DNA of 64,000 nt from positions 9,352,501 to 9,416,500 of the forward strand of contig CM039193.1 in assembly GCA_008360975.2 (NCBI GenBank). Direction: 5' to 3'. This stretch comes from Lichenostomus cassidix. Lineage: Eukaryota; Chordata; Aves; Passeriformes; Meliphagidae. Within the stretch, counting starts at the first letter, position 1, and the number at the start of each line of letters is the position of its first letter. Under the pieces are notes generated by a model. The model saw only the letters and a list, made by a program, of their open reading frames with translations, ran no database searches and was not told the origin of the DNA. Position numbers and translations under genes: made by a program. Of this stretch, positions 50,101 to 62,700 are shown one piece after another.

Positions 50101-51908
50101 GATGAAAAGAATTTGAAGACACTAATCCTACTGGGTAATCTATTCAAAGCTTTACTTCTAAATGATCTACAATTTATTCATATGACCAATCAAATAAGCA
50201 TTACTTACAAAAGGCTGTAGCTACCATGGCTTTCCCATCCATTTTTATGTGCTGTAATAGGGTTAAATTTAAAAAAAACTGATCAGCATAATCTTTTCAG
50301 AGCTGTTTGCCAGCATGATTAAAACCCCAGGTAGGGCACCACTGCAGAGACTCCCCTTATAGGTGGAACTGGCAGCACTGCCATGGGGACATTGGTGCAA
50401 CATTGCCCCGCTGCCCACTGGGCCAAAAATATGGGGCACTGGAAAACCTAGAAGGGGCAAAATTAAAATACTAGGAGGTTGCTGCTAAGGCTTGATGTGC
50501 ATTGATGAAAATCCTTGGAGTATCACTGCCTGGAAAGTGCCCAAGAGTCTCTTTGGAAACATCCAGTCCATAGGACCTGGCTGGAAGCCACTAAGATACA
50601 CTAAGAGTATTGATTAAAAAAAAACCTCACTGAAATATTAGTGATGATTAGCTGTAAGACAAGATCCTCACCGAGCCTTTACAAACAGAACTCCGCTCAG
50701 GCACGGGAGGTTTTCCAAGCACTCTGAAGCAAGAGCAAGCCAACCTAAAGCGTCTTCCTAGTTTTCCAGGGCAATGTGGCACCTCTTTTCTGCCAGTATT
50801 TCACACCAATTGAAGCCTCCTGCCACTGCCCCAACATTTCACCTCCGACATGAAAGCTCAAGGCAACCCATCCTAAAGCTACACATTTGAGATTACCAAT
50901 GAGGAGCTGTAAGCCAAATTTTGCTCCTGGTTACAGCAAAAGAAAATAAAGCAGAAGTTGGTAGCATTTGAAGGATTCAAAATTTCTACTAGATTCCAAA
51001 CCAAGATTCCTAAGCAACCAAGCCAAACGCCCCAGGATTTGGATGCAGCACCCCGGAGCCCACATCCACCTGCTCGGGGGTTCCAATATCACGGTGCCAC
51101 CTGCGACCTCTTTCTTTGTACCAAGTATGACAGAAAATAACCCTCCCAGCGCACGGTGAAAGAAGCAGGTTAATAAATGACAGCTAGCAGCGGCCTTTCC
51201 TCTCCCGGCCGAGGGTCGGGGTGCCCATGGGCAGCACCAGGCAGGGGAAAGGTGTCTGCCGCCCTCCAGTGGGAGCTGCGCCAGTGCACCAAGGCGGGAG
51301 AGGTGGGAAGGGGAAGGGACAGAGGTGAAAGGCAAAACAAGAAAAAGAAGGGAAAAAAAAGAATATGCAAAGCAGATAAGAGACAGTTGAAGGGGAAAGA
51401 GGAAGATACTATCTCTGAAAGTACCAAAAATAAAGTTTCCAATATCAGTTTAACCAGGGTAACACAGACATCCTCCCTCCACGCTGGTGCTTCAGACTCG
51501 GCTTAGTCCAGGCGAGGGACACCGTCACTGTCACGCTGCCGGCTGCCTCAGCTGCTCACACATTTTGCTTAAAAAAAACCCCAATAACCTTCAGGGAAAC
51601 CTTTCCGTAACACTTGCGGCAAAGGTAGGCAATGCCAGAAAGCAGTCAGTTCGGCTGAACGCAGACCCAGAGGTAAACACCCGGCTGTCAACAACCATCA
51701 GAGTTCTCACCAAAGCCTCTCCCGTCGAAATTCCACAGCAGCAGGTTTTAACGGGCTGATTTACCCTCAAACCTAAAGCCATAAAATCTAAACCGGTAGC
51801 AACTGTCATCCGAGCCCCAAATTACACAGCCGATGACATGTGCCCTGTCAGGACTGCCTCACTGTTTTGCTAGTCCAAAACTCAAAACATTTTCACATGC
51901 AAGCAATC

Positions 51909-51932
51909 AAAAAAAAAAAAAAAAAAAAAAAA
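51909..51932. repeat. Poly(A) tract of 24
   Basis: An uninterrupted run of 24 A in the first intron, about 1.3 kb from the CpG island. No retroposed gene or target-site duplication is evident next to it. Confidence 0.95.
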
Positions 51933-53215
51933 GTTACCAAAATAGCACTATCAACGTAACCAGCTCCTCTCGGCACATTTTCTTAATGCCTTTCCCAATA
52001 CGGTTAAAAAACATGGGAACTAATCAAAAACCTCCATCTTTACACCTTGGCACAAACTGCTGGAATACGTGAGAGGTTGTATTTCTCCGTATTTATCTGG
52101 ATCCTCTCCCACTATTTTTTTCAAATTTAATTTCCATTCGTGCTTCCTTTTAAACATAGCTCTTATTAAACAGCAGAAATCGGCTTTTACAATTTCTAAA
52201 TACCAAGTTTTGCCACTCTTGGAGCTGCCTAAGGACAACACAGCTTGCCTTCAGTGTCATAAATAACACATACTCTGCACATTTCTTCGCCTGGGTGAAA
52301 TAAATTCTCCCATGTTCTTATATGGAAACCTTGTGAGTCCTCCCACGTACCGCCTGGTACAATATCAGGCAGTGATGGGCATTCATTATCTTAAAGCCAG
52401 CGGGTGAATTTTGGATCCAAGTTACCCCCAGATGAACCCAGAATTATCGTCCCTTTGCACAACGCTGAGCACGGTAACCTGCCCTGTGCAGTCCCTGTAT
52501 TTTGTTCCCAAGCCCCAGCCACTACTTTGATTTCAGCACGTCAAGAATCCACAAAATAAACGGAAAACGAGGGGACTAAAAAGGAAAATGAGCCAAATAA
52601 CAAGAAAGCAGCAGCAATAGCATTACCCACCAGGTAGGCCCATTAGCATCAGATGTAGCATTGCCTGTACCAGTCTCTTCACTCGAGGTTAGCACACGCC
52701 AGACAGAGAAAACACAGCGGGGAGGGGTGGGAAGGAGAGAAAAAATGGGCAAAAATAGCCGGGGAGAAAAGCGTGCGCCGTCGATGTGCTGGAGGGCCGC
52801 CAACGGGGAATGGCTGAGTATGTTATCGCCAAAAAAAGTTAACGCAAGGTGTGGGGGGGTGGAGGGTAAATAACCTCTGGGGAAGGAAAACCCCGCCGGG
52901 GTAATGGGAGAGCTGGGGAGGAGGGGGCTGGAGGGAGAAGGATGAATTAATAAATAAATGGAAGGGGGGAAGGGAAAGCGTGCCCGGGGGTACCCCGAGT
53001 CGAGGCGGACAAAGGGAGGACGATGCCGCCGCCACCGGCCCGGCTCGGTTCGGCTCCGCTGGGCGCGGAGCGGCCGCCCCTTTGTTCGCCGCGGCAGCGA
53101 GGGGCGATCCTCGCCGCTCCGTTCCGCGCCGGCCCCGCCACCGCCACCACCGCAGCGGCAGCAGCGGCGGCAGCCCCGCCGCCCGCCCGCCCTCCCGCCC
53201 GGGAGGCGCCGGTAC

Positions 53216-53305
53216 CTGTGTCCGCTGGCCGCGGTGCCTGCGCGCCGCTGCGCCCCTGCGGCGGTGCGGCGCGTCCGGCGGAGCGGTGCGGCGCGACTAG
53301 CAGCG
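53216..53305 (-). other. SLC6A6: Predicted noncoding first exon of SLC6A6 (5'UTR)
   Basis: This is an inference from position and signals. A minus-strand TATA box at 53325-53332 predicts transcription starting near 53300. The first good donor downstream, GACACAG|GTACCG, ends an exon at 53216 (GT at 53215-53214). The segment is very GC-rich and has no in-frame link to the coding exon, which itself carries only 11 nt of 5'UTR and a clean acceptor, so at least one upstream noncoding exon must exist. The exact start and the use of this donor are not proven. Other CpG-island donors or additional untranslated exons in the large intron remain possible. Confidence 0.5.
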
Positions 53306-53324
53306 CCGAGCAGGAGGAAACGGT

Positions 53325-53332
53325 AATTTATA
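53325..53332 (-). promoter_or_regulatory. SLC6A6: TATA box (TATAAATT) inside the CpG island
   Basis: On the minus strand the sequence TTATAAATT interrupts the GC-rich island. A near-consensus TATA element there would place the start site about 25-30 bp downstream, near 53300. It is followed by GC-rich DNA and then a splice donor at 53216. It is a sequence match only, but its isolation within the GC-rich island makes chance less likely. Confidence 0.5.
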
Positions 53333-53750
53333 AGCGCTTTCTTCCTGACCTCTCGTGTCTGTTGTCTAATGAGGGAGCTTTGAGCATCACCCATCCTGCT
53401 GAGTGGAAAAACACCGGCACGGCCTCTTCTTTGCTGGGGAGGGGGGAGCCTAAAGGAAGGGGTGTGGGGGAGGAGGGGCCATGCCGCAGACACGGCGGCG
53501 GAGCCCGGGCTGGCAGGCGGCCGCGGGCCGGCGGGGAGGGGCGGGCGGGTGCGGGGCAGCAGCCGCCGGGCAACGGCCACCGCCTCCGGGGGGGCTGCCC
53601 CGGACCGCCCGCCCTCCCCCGCGGCTGCCGCAGGCAGCGGGAGCGGCACCGGGGCCGCCCCGAGCCCGCCCGCGGAACCCGCCCGCGTCCCGCGGCTGCC
53701 GCGGCGGGCAGGGAGCGCTGCGAGGGCTGCCAGCCGCTCATCTCGTCCCG

Positions 53751-56700
53751 GTATTTTTCATTTCCGTACATTTTTTTATCCTTATTTTTTATCTGTACAC
53801 AAAGAGTGCCCGTACCACAGACAAAGCATCCCACGGCGCTGTCACCGGCGCTGCCCGTCCCTGCGCTCGGGCCCTGGCTCTGCTCCTCCGCGCTCACTTT
53901 TCTCCCTGCGGAACCTGGTGCCGCTCTGCCAGGCTTTGGGGACAGGTTTGGTCCCGCAGACGTCTACTGCTGGAGGAGGCAACGCAGGAGCGTGGCCTCG
54001 CAGGTGCCTGGGGGGCCGGGATCTCCGTGCTCTGCTCTGCCCTGCCGCCACCCAAAAGCGCGATCCCCGGCACCGGAAAGTCCCCGTCGCAGCTGGAGAA
54101 CAAAGTACGGCCGGGGCGATCGGCGGGGAAATTGAGCAGGGCAACGTTTTGTTTTGCGCCGGGTTTCACAGAACCGAAAGCCGGTCTTTTTCCACTGCAA
54201 CCGAACGGGAACATGACTCAAACATGTCCTTGCTCTCCTACCTGCATCCCCTCTGGTTCCCTTAATGAAAGTGTACAGCGGCAGACAGAGTCGGGAGGCA
54301 TTTTCATATAACCCCTGCTGAAGACTTAGTAAGATCCTGTGTACTGCAAAATACCGTTTGCATTGTGGGAGTACAGTTGTGGTGAAAAGAAGATTTTGGG
54401 CCATCTGTGTTTCACAGAAGTCCCGCAGTGCTAACCTTGCACTGGGAACAGCAGGGACGGACCAAAGGAGAGTGAATAGTCCCCACAGCTCTGCTCTCTA
54501 GGTTTTCCCGGATACAAGATGCTACCTTTTCTACTCCACAAACTGGGACAGGAGTCACTGGGAGACCACCTCTGGAGCCCATCGCCTATGCACAGGCTGC
54601 TGGGGGATCAAATTCCATCACAGCAGCCTCCAGGGAGGTCTCTAGGAAAGGCTGATTTCCTTAGCTGGTTCTTGAAAAAGCTGCACCACTCTGCACGCTT
54701 TTTGATGGCAATACAAGGTGCCAAAAACACTGTACCACAGCCACACATCCGATTTTCCCTTACTCGAGTGCATTCTGTGATTTTCCAGTATCTGTGCAGG
54801 TTTGCAATGTGAATAGGTTTTTAGCAAAAAACTAGATAGACATATAGGATATATGCAGCTAATTGATGACATATCTGCACTGAACAGCCTCGTTTATATT
54901 CATAACGATGTAGTCCATGCTGCCACCTACATCTTCTGATTCAGGTTTCTTGTGTACTGCAGCTTCGATTCATAGGCATCCTTTGCGGAAGGCAGCTCAC
55001 ATTTTGTGAGGCTCCACGAGGGACCACAAACACAAGTGGCTCTGGCTGCACTAGGGAGTGAAGCAAAACGTTTCTCACTGTCTCAGCCACTTGTTTGGTT
55101 GCAGTGAGGATGCCTCGATGCAGATTAGGAACCAGCAGTCACATCAGTGAAATGTAAGTAGCGGCTGGAGCCTCATCTGTGTGAAGGATCCTGCCAGCAC
55201 AGCTGTACCACTGACAGCAGTGGAATATTTTGCTCAAGTTCTCTAGAGGAATCAAAGCCTGTATTTTGTCTCTGGCTCTCTTTTTCTGTTGCTCCTCACT
55301 CATTAAAAGTCAGCCACACAAAGCACATGGTTGCTCTCTGTGTTTAAAAAAAAAGTGTTTGGGGTAAAAGACCAACAGCCAAAGCTGCTTTGAAGTCAGA
55401 GGCATGTAAACTGTACCTGGAACTAAGCAGAATAATAATTTTTAGTCCTCTTGTGTCATAAATATGCACATTGCTGTCTGCTATTTCATTATGAGACAGC
55501 ACAACTTCTGAGAATGTGCCTGATGAATATTTGGGGGAACTCTGCCTTCAGCTGCAGTGGCGTACGGCAACACTAATGCCTTTGGCTGCTCCGCTCTCTT
55601 ATGTAACCTAAATCACAAGTTAGAGCCCAAATTACAAAGCATAAGCATGTGTATAATATTAAGCATACAAATGGTGCCTGAAATTACTATCCTTTTCATG
55701 TAGGTCTGTTTTTAATCCGTTAGAATATTTGCTTCAGCAGCCTTATTGATTTCAGTGTGTGCTGATGCCGTTTGTAGCACAATCAAGCCCAACCCCTTAA
55801 AAACCCCACTGTGAAGACATTAACCCAGACTTAACTAAGAGAGGCCAAAATCACTCTGGTCACAGGTAGATGGAGTACAAACGACTTTTATACATCGAGT
55901 GTATCCTGTATTAAGGTGCTGTAGCAAGCATGACATCATATTCCTGTGCCTGCTTTTTTGCACCCCAGCCCAAAGCAGGGCTTGGCCATCACCTTCCTCT
56001 GAGCTTTCCTTCTTTCTCAGAGACTATTTTTGCCATTACCATGCTGATCTGCTTGGTGGAGTTTTAAGGTGTCGGGTGCTGATACAGCGAGTGCCTCTTG
56101 TATCTGTTTAATCCGATAACATAACTCTTTTTTAATCTCCACGTCTGGGTCACAGGGTTTAAAAAAGACACTGGGCCAAATCCCCAGCTTGGCTACAACG
56201 TGTGGAAATCTACTGAGATGGCACGAAAGTCAGGAGAGATTCTCTGCATTTGCACCCGGGTAAAGAGGTCTCGAGGGGCAGGGATGTGAGGGCCAGATTT
56301 CAGATGGATGAATATTAACACAAGGGTATGGCAGAGCTAAGTCAGGTTTCCACCAGGTGACGTGGAGGGAGGGATATTACACCAGGACCTAAAATAAGCT
56401 CATCAGCAAATTCTTATTATTTTTTAAATGGAAACAGATTTAATATTTCTTCATTTTTCAGCAGAAACCTTGTTTTCACTGTCTGGCTGTTGGAGGGAAC
56501 ATGATGTTTCATGGACTCAGGACCAAGAGAGGGCATGGACAAAGAGGAGGTTTTGCAGGGATTGGGAAGATTTTGCATATAAACATTAAAATAAAAAAAA
56601 GCAAAGCTCATTCAAGCACGAAGTCTAGCTGAAATGTAGCAGAGAAATGGACAGCACTGTCTCTGAAGAGTTGTATAAGCAAGAATGGCAAAATGATGGT

Positions 56701-59700
56701 CTGAATAAGTCCATTGCATTAATGATTTTTTAGACATGAATTTCCCACACAAAGTTATATGGGGTCAACCTTTAGGGTTCCCCTGTATAGCAGAGGATCC
56801 TGAGCCTGAAAAAGGGAAGCAGATTTTGTAAGGGATTTGCATATCATGGAGTGACTCTGGATTGCAGATTTTAAGCATTACTAAATTGGGGAATAAATTG
56901 TTGCTATTGCTGTTACATACCAGGATATCTCACTAATCCACGCAATCCACTAAGTTGCTGTAGTTTTAGTCTGTGTTTATTTTAGATGAAATTATGGCCT
57001 GGACAGTTAATTTTTCTTAGTTTATCCATATAAATCATATACAAATAAGATATCAGACAGAAATCAAAACATGACCTGCGTTTTTGCTACACTGCCCATC
57101 ATGTGAACCTGCCAGTGATGGAACCCTGCACCCGGTTAAAAGTTAAACACAAAGGCAATGAAAAACCACAGGTTTTCTTGAAAAGTAGCCAATTGGCATT
57201 AAATTCTCCTGCTTTAATTCTCTGGGTGGCCTATTTTGCTTATATTTGAGACTGCCTAGCCATTATGGGATTGCCTGCTCTGGACCTTTCCTTACATCAA
57301 GCTAATTACAAATTGACTTGAGGCACTTAGCCCGTCTGAGAGGCTGGAGTTGGTCCTTTCTGAGCACCGGCTGAGTTGAGAAATGCCTGTTGCTTTACAG
57401 GGGCTGATTCCTAAAGTGAGGGGCAACACACAGGAACCAAACAGCCTGGAACCACTGGCTTTTGAAAAAAGTGAGTTTCTCATGTTAATTGACAGTCAGC
57501 TACCTGGAAATAAAAACCTCTCATATATCCAAAGGTTTTCACTGGGATTTTCAAGAGCTCCTGAGCAATTTAAAATCCTTGAAAGGAATGCACTATAGAA
57601 TGAAAAATATAAGTATTATTGAAGAATGTCTCTGAACTGAAAACCAGCCAGTTTCATAAAAATGAGCTAAAAAAGCAATAACAGGTATTCTGTCTCCTGC
57701 TGGATGCTGCATGAACCGTATGTTTTGCATTTTGGAAGTCATTCTAAAGCAATGTTTTTTTCTTCGCTATTGCTGTTGGGAAGAACAGTAGAACTATGCA
57801 TAAATGAGGTTAAAATAATCTAATTAAAAAATAAACAATGTGCTTTCATCTTCAGTTCATATACAGCCATTTGGGATCTACCTTAAAAAAAAAAAGATAA
57901 AAATTCAGAAAGGATTTTGAAGGACAACTGTTTCCCTTTAAGATTAATGATAAACATACTTGTGTTCAAGGGAGAATAGATCCAGTGTTATGTAACAGGA
58001 TAAAGAAACAAAATCCTTTTTCCTTAAATTAAAATAACCAGTATGTGTGTGGATTTTAGTCAATCACTGAAAATTCAGGAAACCCATTTTCTTTCACAAT
58101 TGCATTCCACATGCTGAAATTGACGTCTTCTAACTTTTAAACAGAATCACAATAATTAAAGACAAAAATTATGTGTTTGTTGCATTTGACCACACTTTGC
58201 CAATAGAGGATTGTTCCCCAGGGAAAATTCTGTGGCACTTGCCCTGTGCAAAAATCCAAATATGTGCTCATCTTTTTATTTTATGTGGCATTAGCAAATC
58301 CAGTTATTGCACTTCCCAGTTGTTTTTTTTTTCCTCTTCTTTTTAATCTGACTACCTGGTACTAGATATGGTAACTTATCTCTTTTAATAATTTTCTTGC
58401 CTGATCTATTACATAACTGCTCTTATAAAATCTTGCAATGCCTGCCTAAATTTTCCAAAAACAGGACAAAATCAACAGGTAATGGATTTTTTTTTAATGT
58501 TTGCATTGTTCTTTGCTGGCTCAATCATATAACATTTATTAAAAAACCACCCAAGAAAATGATTTCTCACCATAGAGCCTCCATTTTTCCACTTCTGTAT
58601 TTTACAAAAGCACTCATACCAGAATTTCTGCATCAGAATTTGACACATAAAGTTCCTCTATCACATGAGTTCAATTTCCCAAAAGAAGGCAAATGGTAGT
58701 ATTAATAACCAAGATATAAGCCTGAAAAGCCTAAGTCTCTGAAGGTACTTGCTGGGAAAAAAAAGAAAAAAAAAAAAGAAAAAAAATCATCTTGTTGGAT
58801 CTAATTTTGAGTCATTGTTTGACACAATGCAGAGCAGTTGGGATTTGCAGAAAAAGACTCTGCTGAGCTCAGGTGATGTTCACTCGTGCATGGGAGAAGC
58901 TCGTGTGTGCTTTGCTGAGCGACTCCGAGCTTTGTCTGCAGACCAAAGTAAACACTGCTGATGTTGGCCTGTCCTTGCACATGTCCACACTCAACGTTTT
59001 CAGTCCTGAAAGCAAAGCTTCACATCTGGGCAGTTTAAGTGATGTTCCCTCACTGGACTAAGTCGTCTGTTAGCACTACTCCAGTAGCACAAGGTGTACT
59101 TGGAGGTGATGCATATGGTGAATATTAACCAATTCGCTGCTAATAACACACCTGCCATGCTGCAGCTAAATATTCTGCTGCTGCACAGCCTGCAGAGATT
59201 TCCTGGGCCTCACAAGCACAACAGGTCCTGCCAAGTGAAGATGCTTACAGGGGTGCAGCAAAGGTGATATGAAAGGTGGAAAGCAATAAGATATATAAGC
59301 TGGGAGATGGGGAAGAAGTTGTGGCAGACCCATTCTGAAAACAATGAAAGGTCAGCAGTCTGAGGGTGCCCTGCACAACCACTTCCATTTGCATTTGGAC
59401 CTAGTCATCAAGCTGGGCAGGCTTGGCCTGACCACATCCCAGGCGGCAGTGGACATCACAGTGGAAAATAGTCCAAAACTGTATGGTGGTGAACTTGCTG
59501 AGGCAGTCAAGCCTTCATGACTTACACAACTGATCCAGAAAAGCTGATGGATTAAACTCACCAAAGAAGAAGAAGAAGAGCGATCGCTTGAGTGAATTCA
59601 TACATACTCATATTTCTTTCTATTTGCTTTCTATTTCCCATAAGGGAAGGGAGCAGACCCTTCTCTCTCAAAGCGATGGTGAAACTGTTATGAGGAGTGT

Positions 59701-62700
59701 ATAATTTTCAATTACTTCACTTATTCTGAAAAATTACACTGGTAGATATAGGCAAACACTAGGAGAAAATATTGAAAGAAACAAAACCATCCCCAAATGC
59801 ATGCTTGTACGAATTCAAACAGATAGAATTTCTAGCTAGGTGAATTAATGCAGTGCAAGCAGAGAGAGGGCTTCAAATGCCTGAGTATTTAGAAAAAAGC
59901 AGAAATTTAAAATGAACCCTGCAAGCTCTCCAGCAACTGCTCATCCAGTTACATGATTTTAATTAACAGACTGGAAAGCAAGCATATAATATAAATTTAA
60001 AAACACAGTGCTTCGGTTTTCCGGACTCCCAGTCCAAATGCAAAACAAATTGCTTGCATCTGGTGGCAGGGAGGCAAAGCTGGCGGCGGGAGCACCGCTT
60101 TTGCCCGGCCGAGTGACGCAGCAGCATCCGCCGTGCTGCCCACGGAGGGCAGCCCAGCCCACGGCCGGCACGTCCCTGCCCGCTGTCCCCTGGCACTGCC
60201 GGGACACAAGTACTTGAAGCATTGCCCGCGTGCTCCGAGGAGATGCCTGGGCTTCCACCTCCGCTGGCAGCACGTCACTCCCTCCGTAAGGCAGCGGTGT
60301 CACTGAGGAGAGGCCAGCAGCTCCCAGGCGTGGGTGACCTTGAGCCTCCCCAAGCAGTTACCTTTTCTGGACCTTTGGCATGCTCCCAAGTGAACTTTCA
60401 GCCAGAATCTCCACTGCCCAAAATAAATTCAGCAATATTCACTGCGGCATCCCTGCACTTGTCTTTTGAGAGACCTGATGCTTATTTCCCAACCTGGGCT
60501 GAGACTGGTTTTGGAAAGTTTACCAGGGTGCAGAAACACCACCAACCCAGTGGTGCATCCTCACACAGAGTCACTTCTGCCTGTCTCTCCCAGCCAGAGC
60601 AATCCCTCTTTGTTGTCTGTACATAAGAAGGTGGGGAAAAGGGAGAGGGTGGAATAGGCTCAGCACGAAGCACAAAATATTCAGACTTGGCCAATCCCTT
60701 TGGCCAATGCTAGTCAGCTCTGATTTGTATTGAAGCCCAATCTTATCACTTGCTCATTATTAAATGGGCCACAAATGGCTAATATTTTGTGAACAGTTGG
60801 TCACAGGCTGCCTGTAGCACTTAGCCATTCTCTCTTACTCTCTCTGTCAGCCAAAGTCCTCAAGTTTTCTCTTTTTCACTCCTTCAAGTTTGCCTGTTGG
60901 GCTCATTAGGTTCACAGAGAGAAGTGTGAAAACTTGCTTGCAGACACCCACATTTCCTTGGGAAGCACATCCCAGCAAACTGTGGAGCAGCCAAAGTGGA
61001 TTTGAGTTGCCCTTGGCACTCACAAAGCCACCCTTGATGGCTGTTGCCCCATAGCAAGTGCTGCTGGAAGCCATCGGTGTCGTGGAGGAGCTGCATGGCC
61101 AGGCTGGGCTGTGACAGTGGCCAGGCATCATCCAGAGCAGGGACTGCCTGATGACAGAGCTGAATAAATCGTGGAGCAGAGGCACACAGTGGAGGGTGTG
61201 GTGGACCCCTGGGAGCTTTTGCATGCAGTGCCTCTGGAGGTCCAGTGAAGCCATGTGGAGAGGGGTATGGCATCTATCAGACACAACCACAGGCGTGCTG
61301 CAGCTCAGGGCATGGGCACCATCAACAGCCAGAGCACAGGACACTGCCACATGCCCACTCCACCTGGCTTCCACTCAGGTCTCCCCTCAAGCTGAATTCA
61401 TGCCACCCCAGAGCTCTTTTCATGTGTCACTGCCTGAATTTCACTTCCCTACTGGGAGACTAAGCTCCCAGTTCTCCCAGTAAGATACAGGTTTAAATAC
61501 AGGTCATGTTTCTGCTGTTCACCAGCAAAACAGCTGTTTGCTCTAAACATGAAGTTATTTTCGTAAGAGCAAAAGCATGAATTATTTCAAACTTGCCTCG
61601 GGATGAATTTTCAAGGGTACTGCGGAGACTGTTTCCACAACAAAATGGGAACTCTTCTCCTCCTGAATTGTTCATGTTACTTTCATGAATGCTAGAAAGG
61701 GGGCTGGCTTTTTTTAAATGTCAGCAGATACCTGGAATGGGAATTAGTTTCCAGAAATCCTTTGGAAGTTATTGTTGTTCATGTTGTCTAATCTGACCAG
61801 AAGTTCAATTTTGCAATTTTTATTAAACCTTGCTGTTAGGTATAGGCAATTAGCTTAACAAAATATCAGATAGGATCTCTGCTGTGTTTGCAATGCCTGT
61901 TGCTCTGATCCTTACCTGGTGGGAAATGGCTTTGGAGTAGCACAGCCACATCTTTGTAGCTGTTTACATCACATTTCTGACAGAGCTCCACCCTGCTTTC
62001 CCCATTTCTACTTTGTTTTTCATGAATAAAGGTCATGGCATTGGCATCACAAAAAAATATTGTTGCTGCAGAAGGAATTCAGCAGTCCCCTCTGGGTAAT
62101 AAACAGTAATGTACTCCAAGGCTGGCAGGGCAGTAAGCAGAGATGGAGGAGAAGGCCAAGACCCATACAGATCTCTGCAGACCTCCAGCACCCCACAAGT
62201 CAGCTGTCTCCCTGCCCATGCTGAGCCGCTGCAGACCCTGCCTAGTCTCTAATATTTTGCCCAACCTAGATTTAGGCATTGCCCAGCTGCTGGCAGTGTC
62301 TCTGTTGTGGGTACCTTCCTCCCAGCCAGTCACACTACTGGAATTTGTTGTCTGATAGTCAAAGGGCATTTTCTCTGCAACAATGTCATTCATTAGCCCA
62401 ACACCTCCCTGTGTGTGTTGGTAGCCTGGGGACATGGTTACCAGATGTAGTTGCCAGCCATTGGTTGCCCTGCTCTGGATTGCTCTCCAAGGAGGTGCTG
62501 TGGCCAGGGCACGTTGTTTAATCATGCTTGTGTAGGACTCTGACCTGGCTGTAGCGCAGCTACACAATACATCTTTTTGGCCATGCTGTATCTAGATCAG
62601 GGAATAAATGTATGGGAACTGCACCCCTTGATTCAGCTATAAAGTAAATGAGATCTTTCCCATGTTTCTGTATTAACATCCACACTGACCTTGTGCTTGT

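Larger units (their letters stand above)
29462..53215 (-). other. SLC6A6: Large first intron of SLC6A6 (about 23.8 kb), no coding exon seen
   Basis: If the first exon ends at 53216, this is the intron joining it to coding exon 1. It is mostly AT-rich unique sequence. It holds a CR1 fragment (40928-41130), a poly(A) tract (51909-51932) and several conserved-looking patches described as findings. ORFs up to about 200 codons occur on both strands (for example plus strand 43801-44391), but none has recognisable domains or convincing splice signals. Alternative 5' exons of SLC6A6 could lie here undetected. Confidence 0.7.
52970..53750. promoter_or_regulatory. SLC6A6: CpG island, presumed SLC6A6 promoter
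   Basis: This is the only strongly GC- and CpG-dense block in a window that is otherwise AT-rich. It contains many GGGCGG/CCCGCC-type Sp1-like boxes and long runs without stop codons on both strands. It lies upstream of the SLC6A6 start codon with no other gene between, as expected for the promoter of a widely expressed transporter. It could also start a divergent plus-strand transcript, but no conserved product is visible there. Confidence 0.8.

Noticed and set aside
52576..53649. 357-codon minus-strand ORF across the CpG island
   Set aside because: It is rich in Arg, Pro, Ala and Gly, with low-complexity runs, as expected from GC-rich DNA where stop codons are rare. Equally long frames exist on the other strand, and there is no domain.
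53328..53897. 189-codon minus-strand ORF upstream of the predicted start site
   Set aside because: It lies upstream of the TATA box in GC-rich promoter DNA, is Arg/Pro-rich and has no homology I can recognise.
53023..54265. Overlapping 370-, 267- and 276-codon plus-strand ORFs in the CpG island
   Set aside because: Three frames overlap in the same GC-rich block with the same compositional bias, so they cannot all be real, and none shows a recognisable motif.
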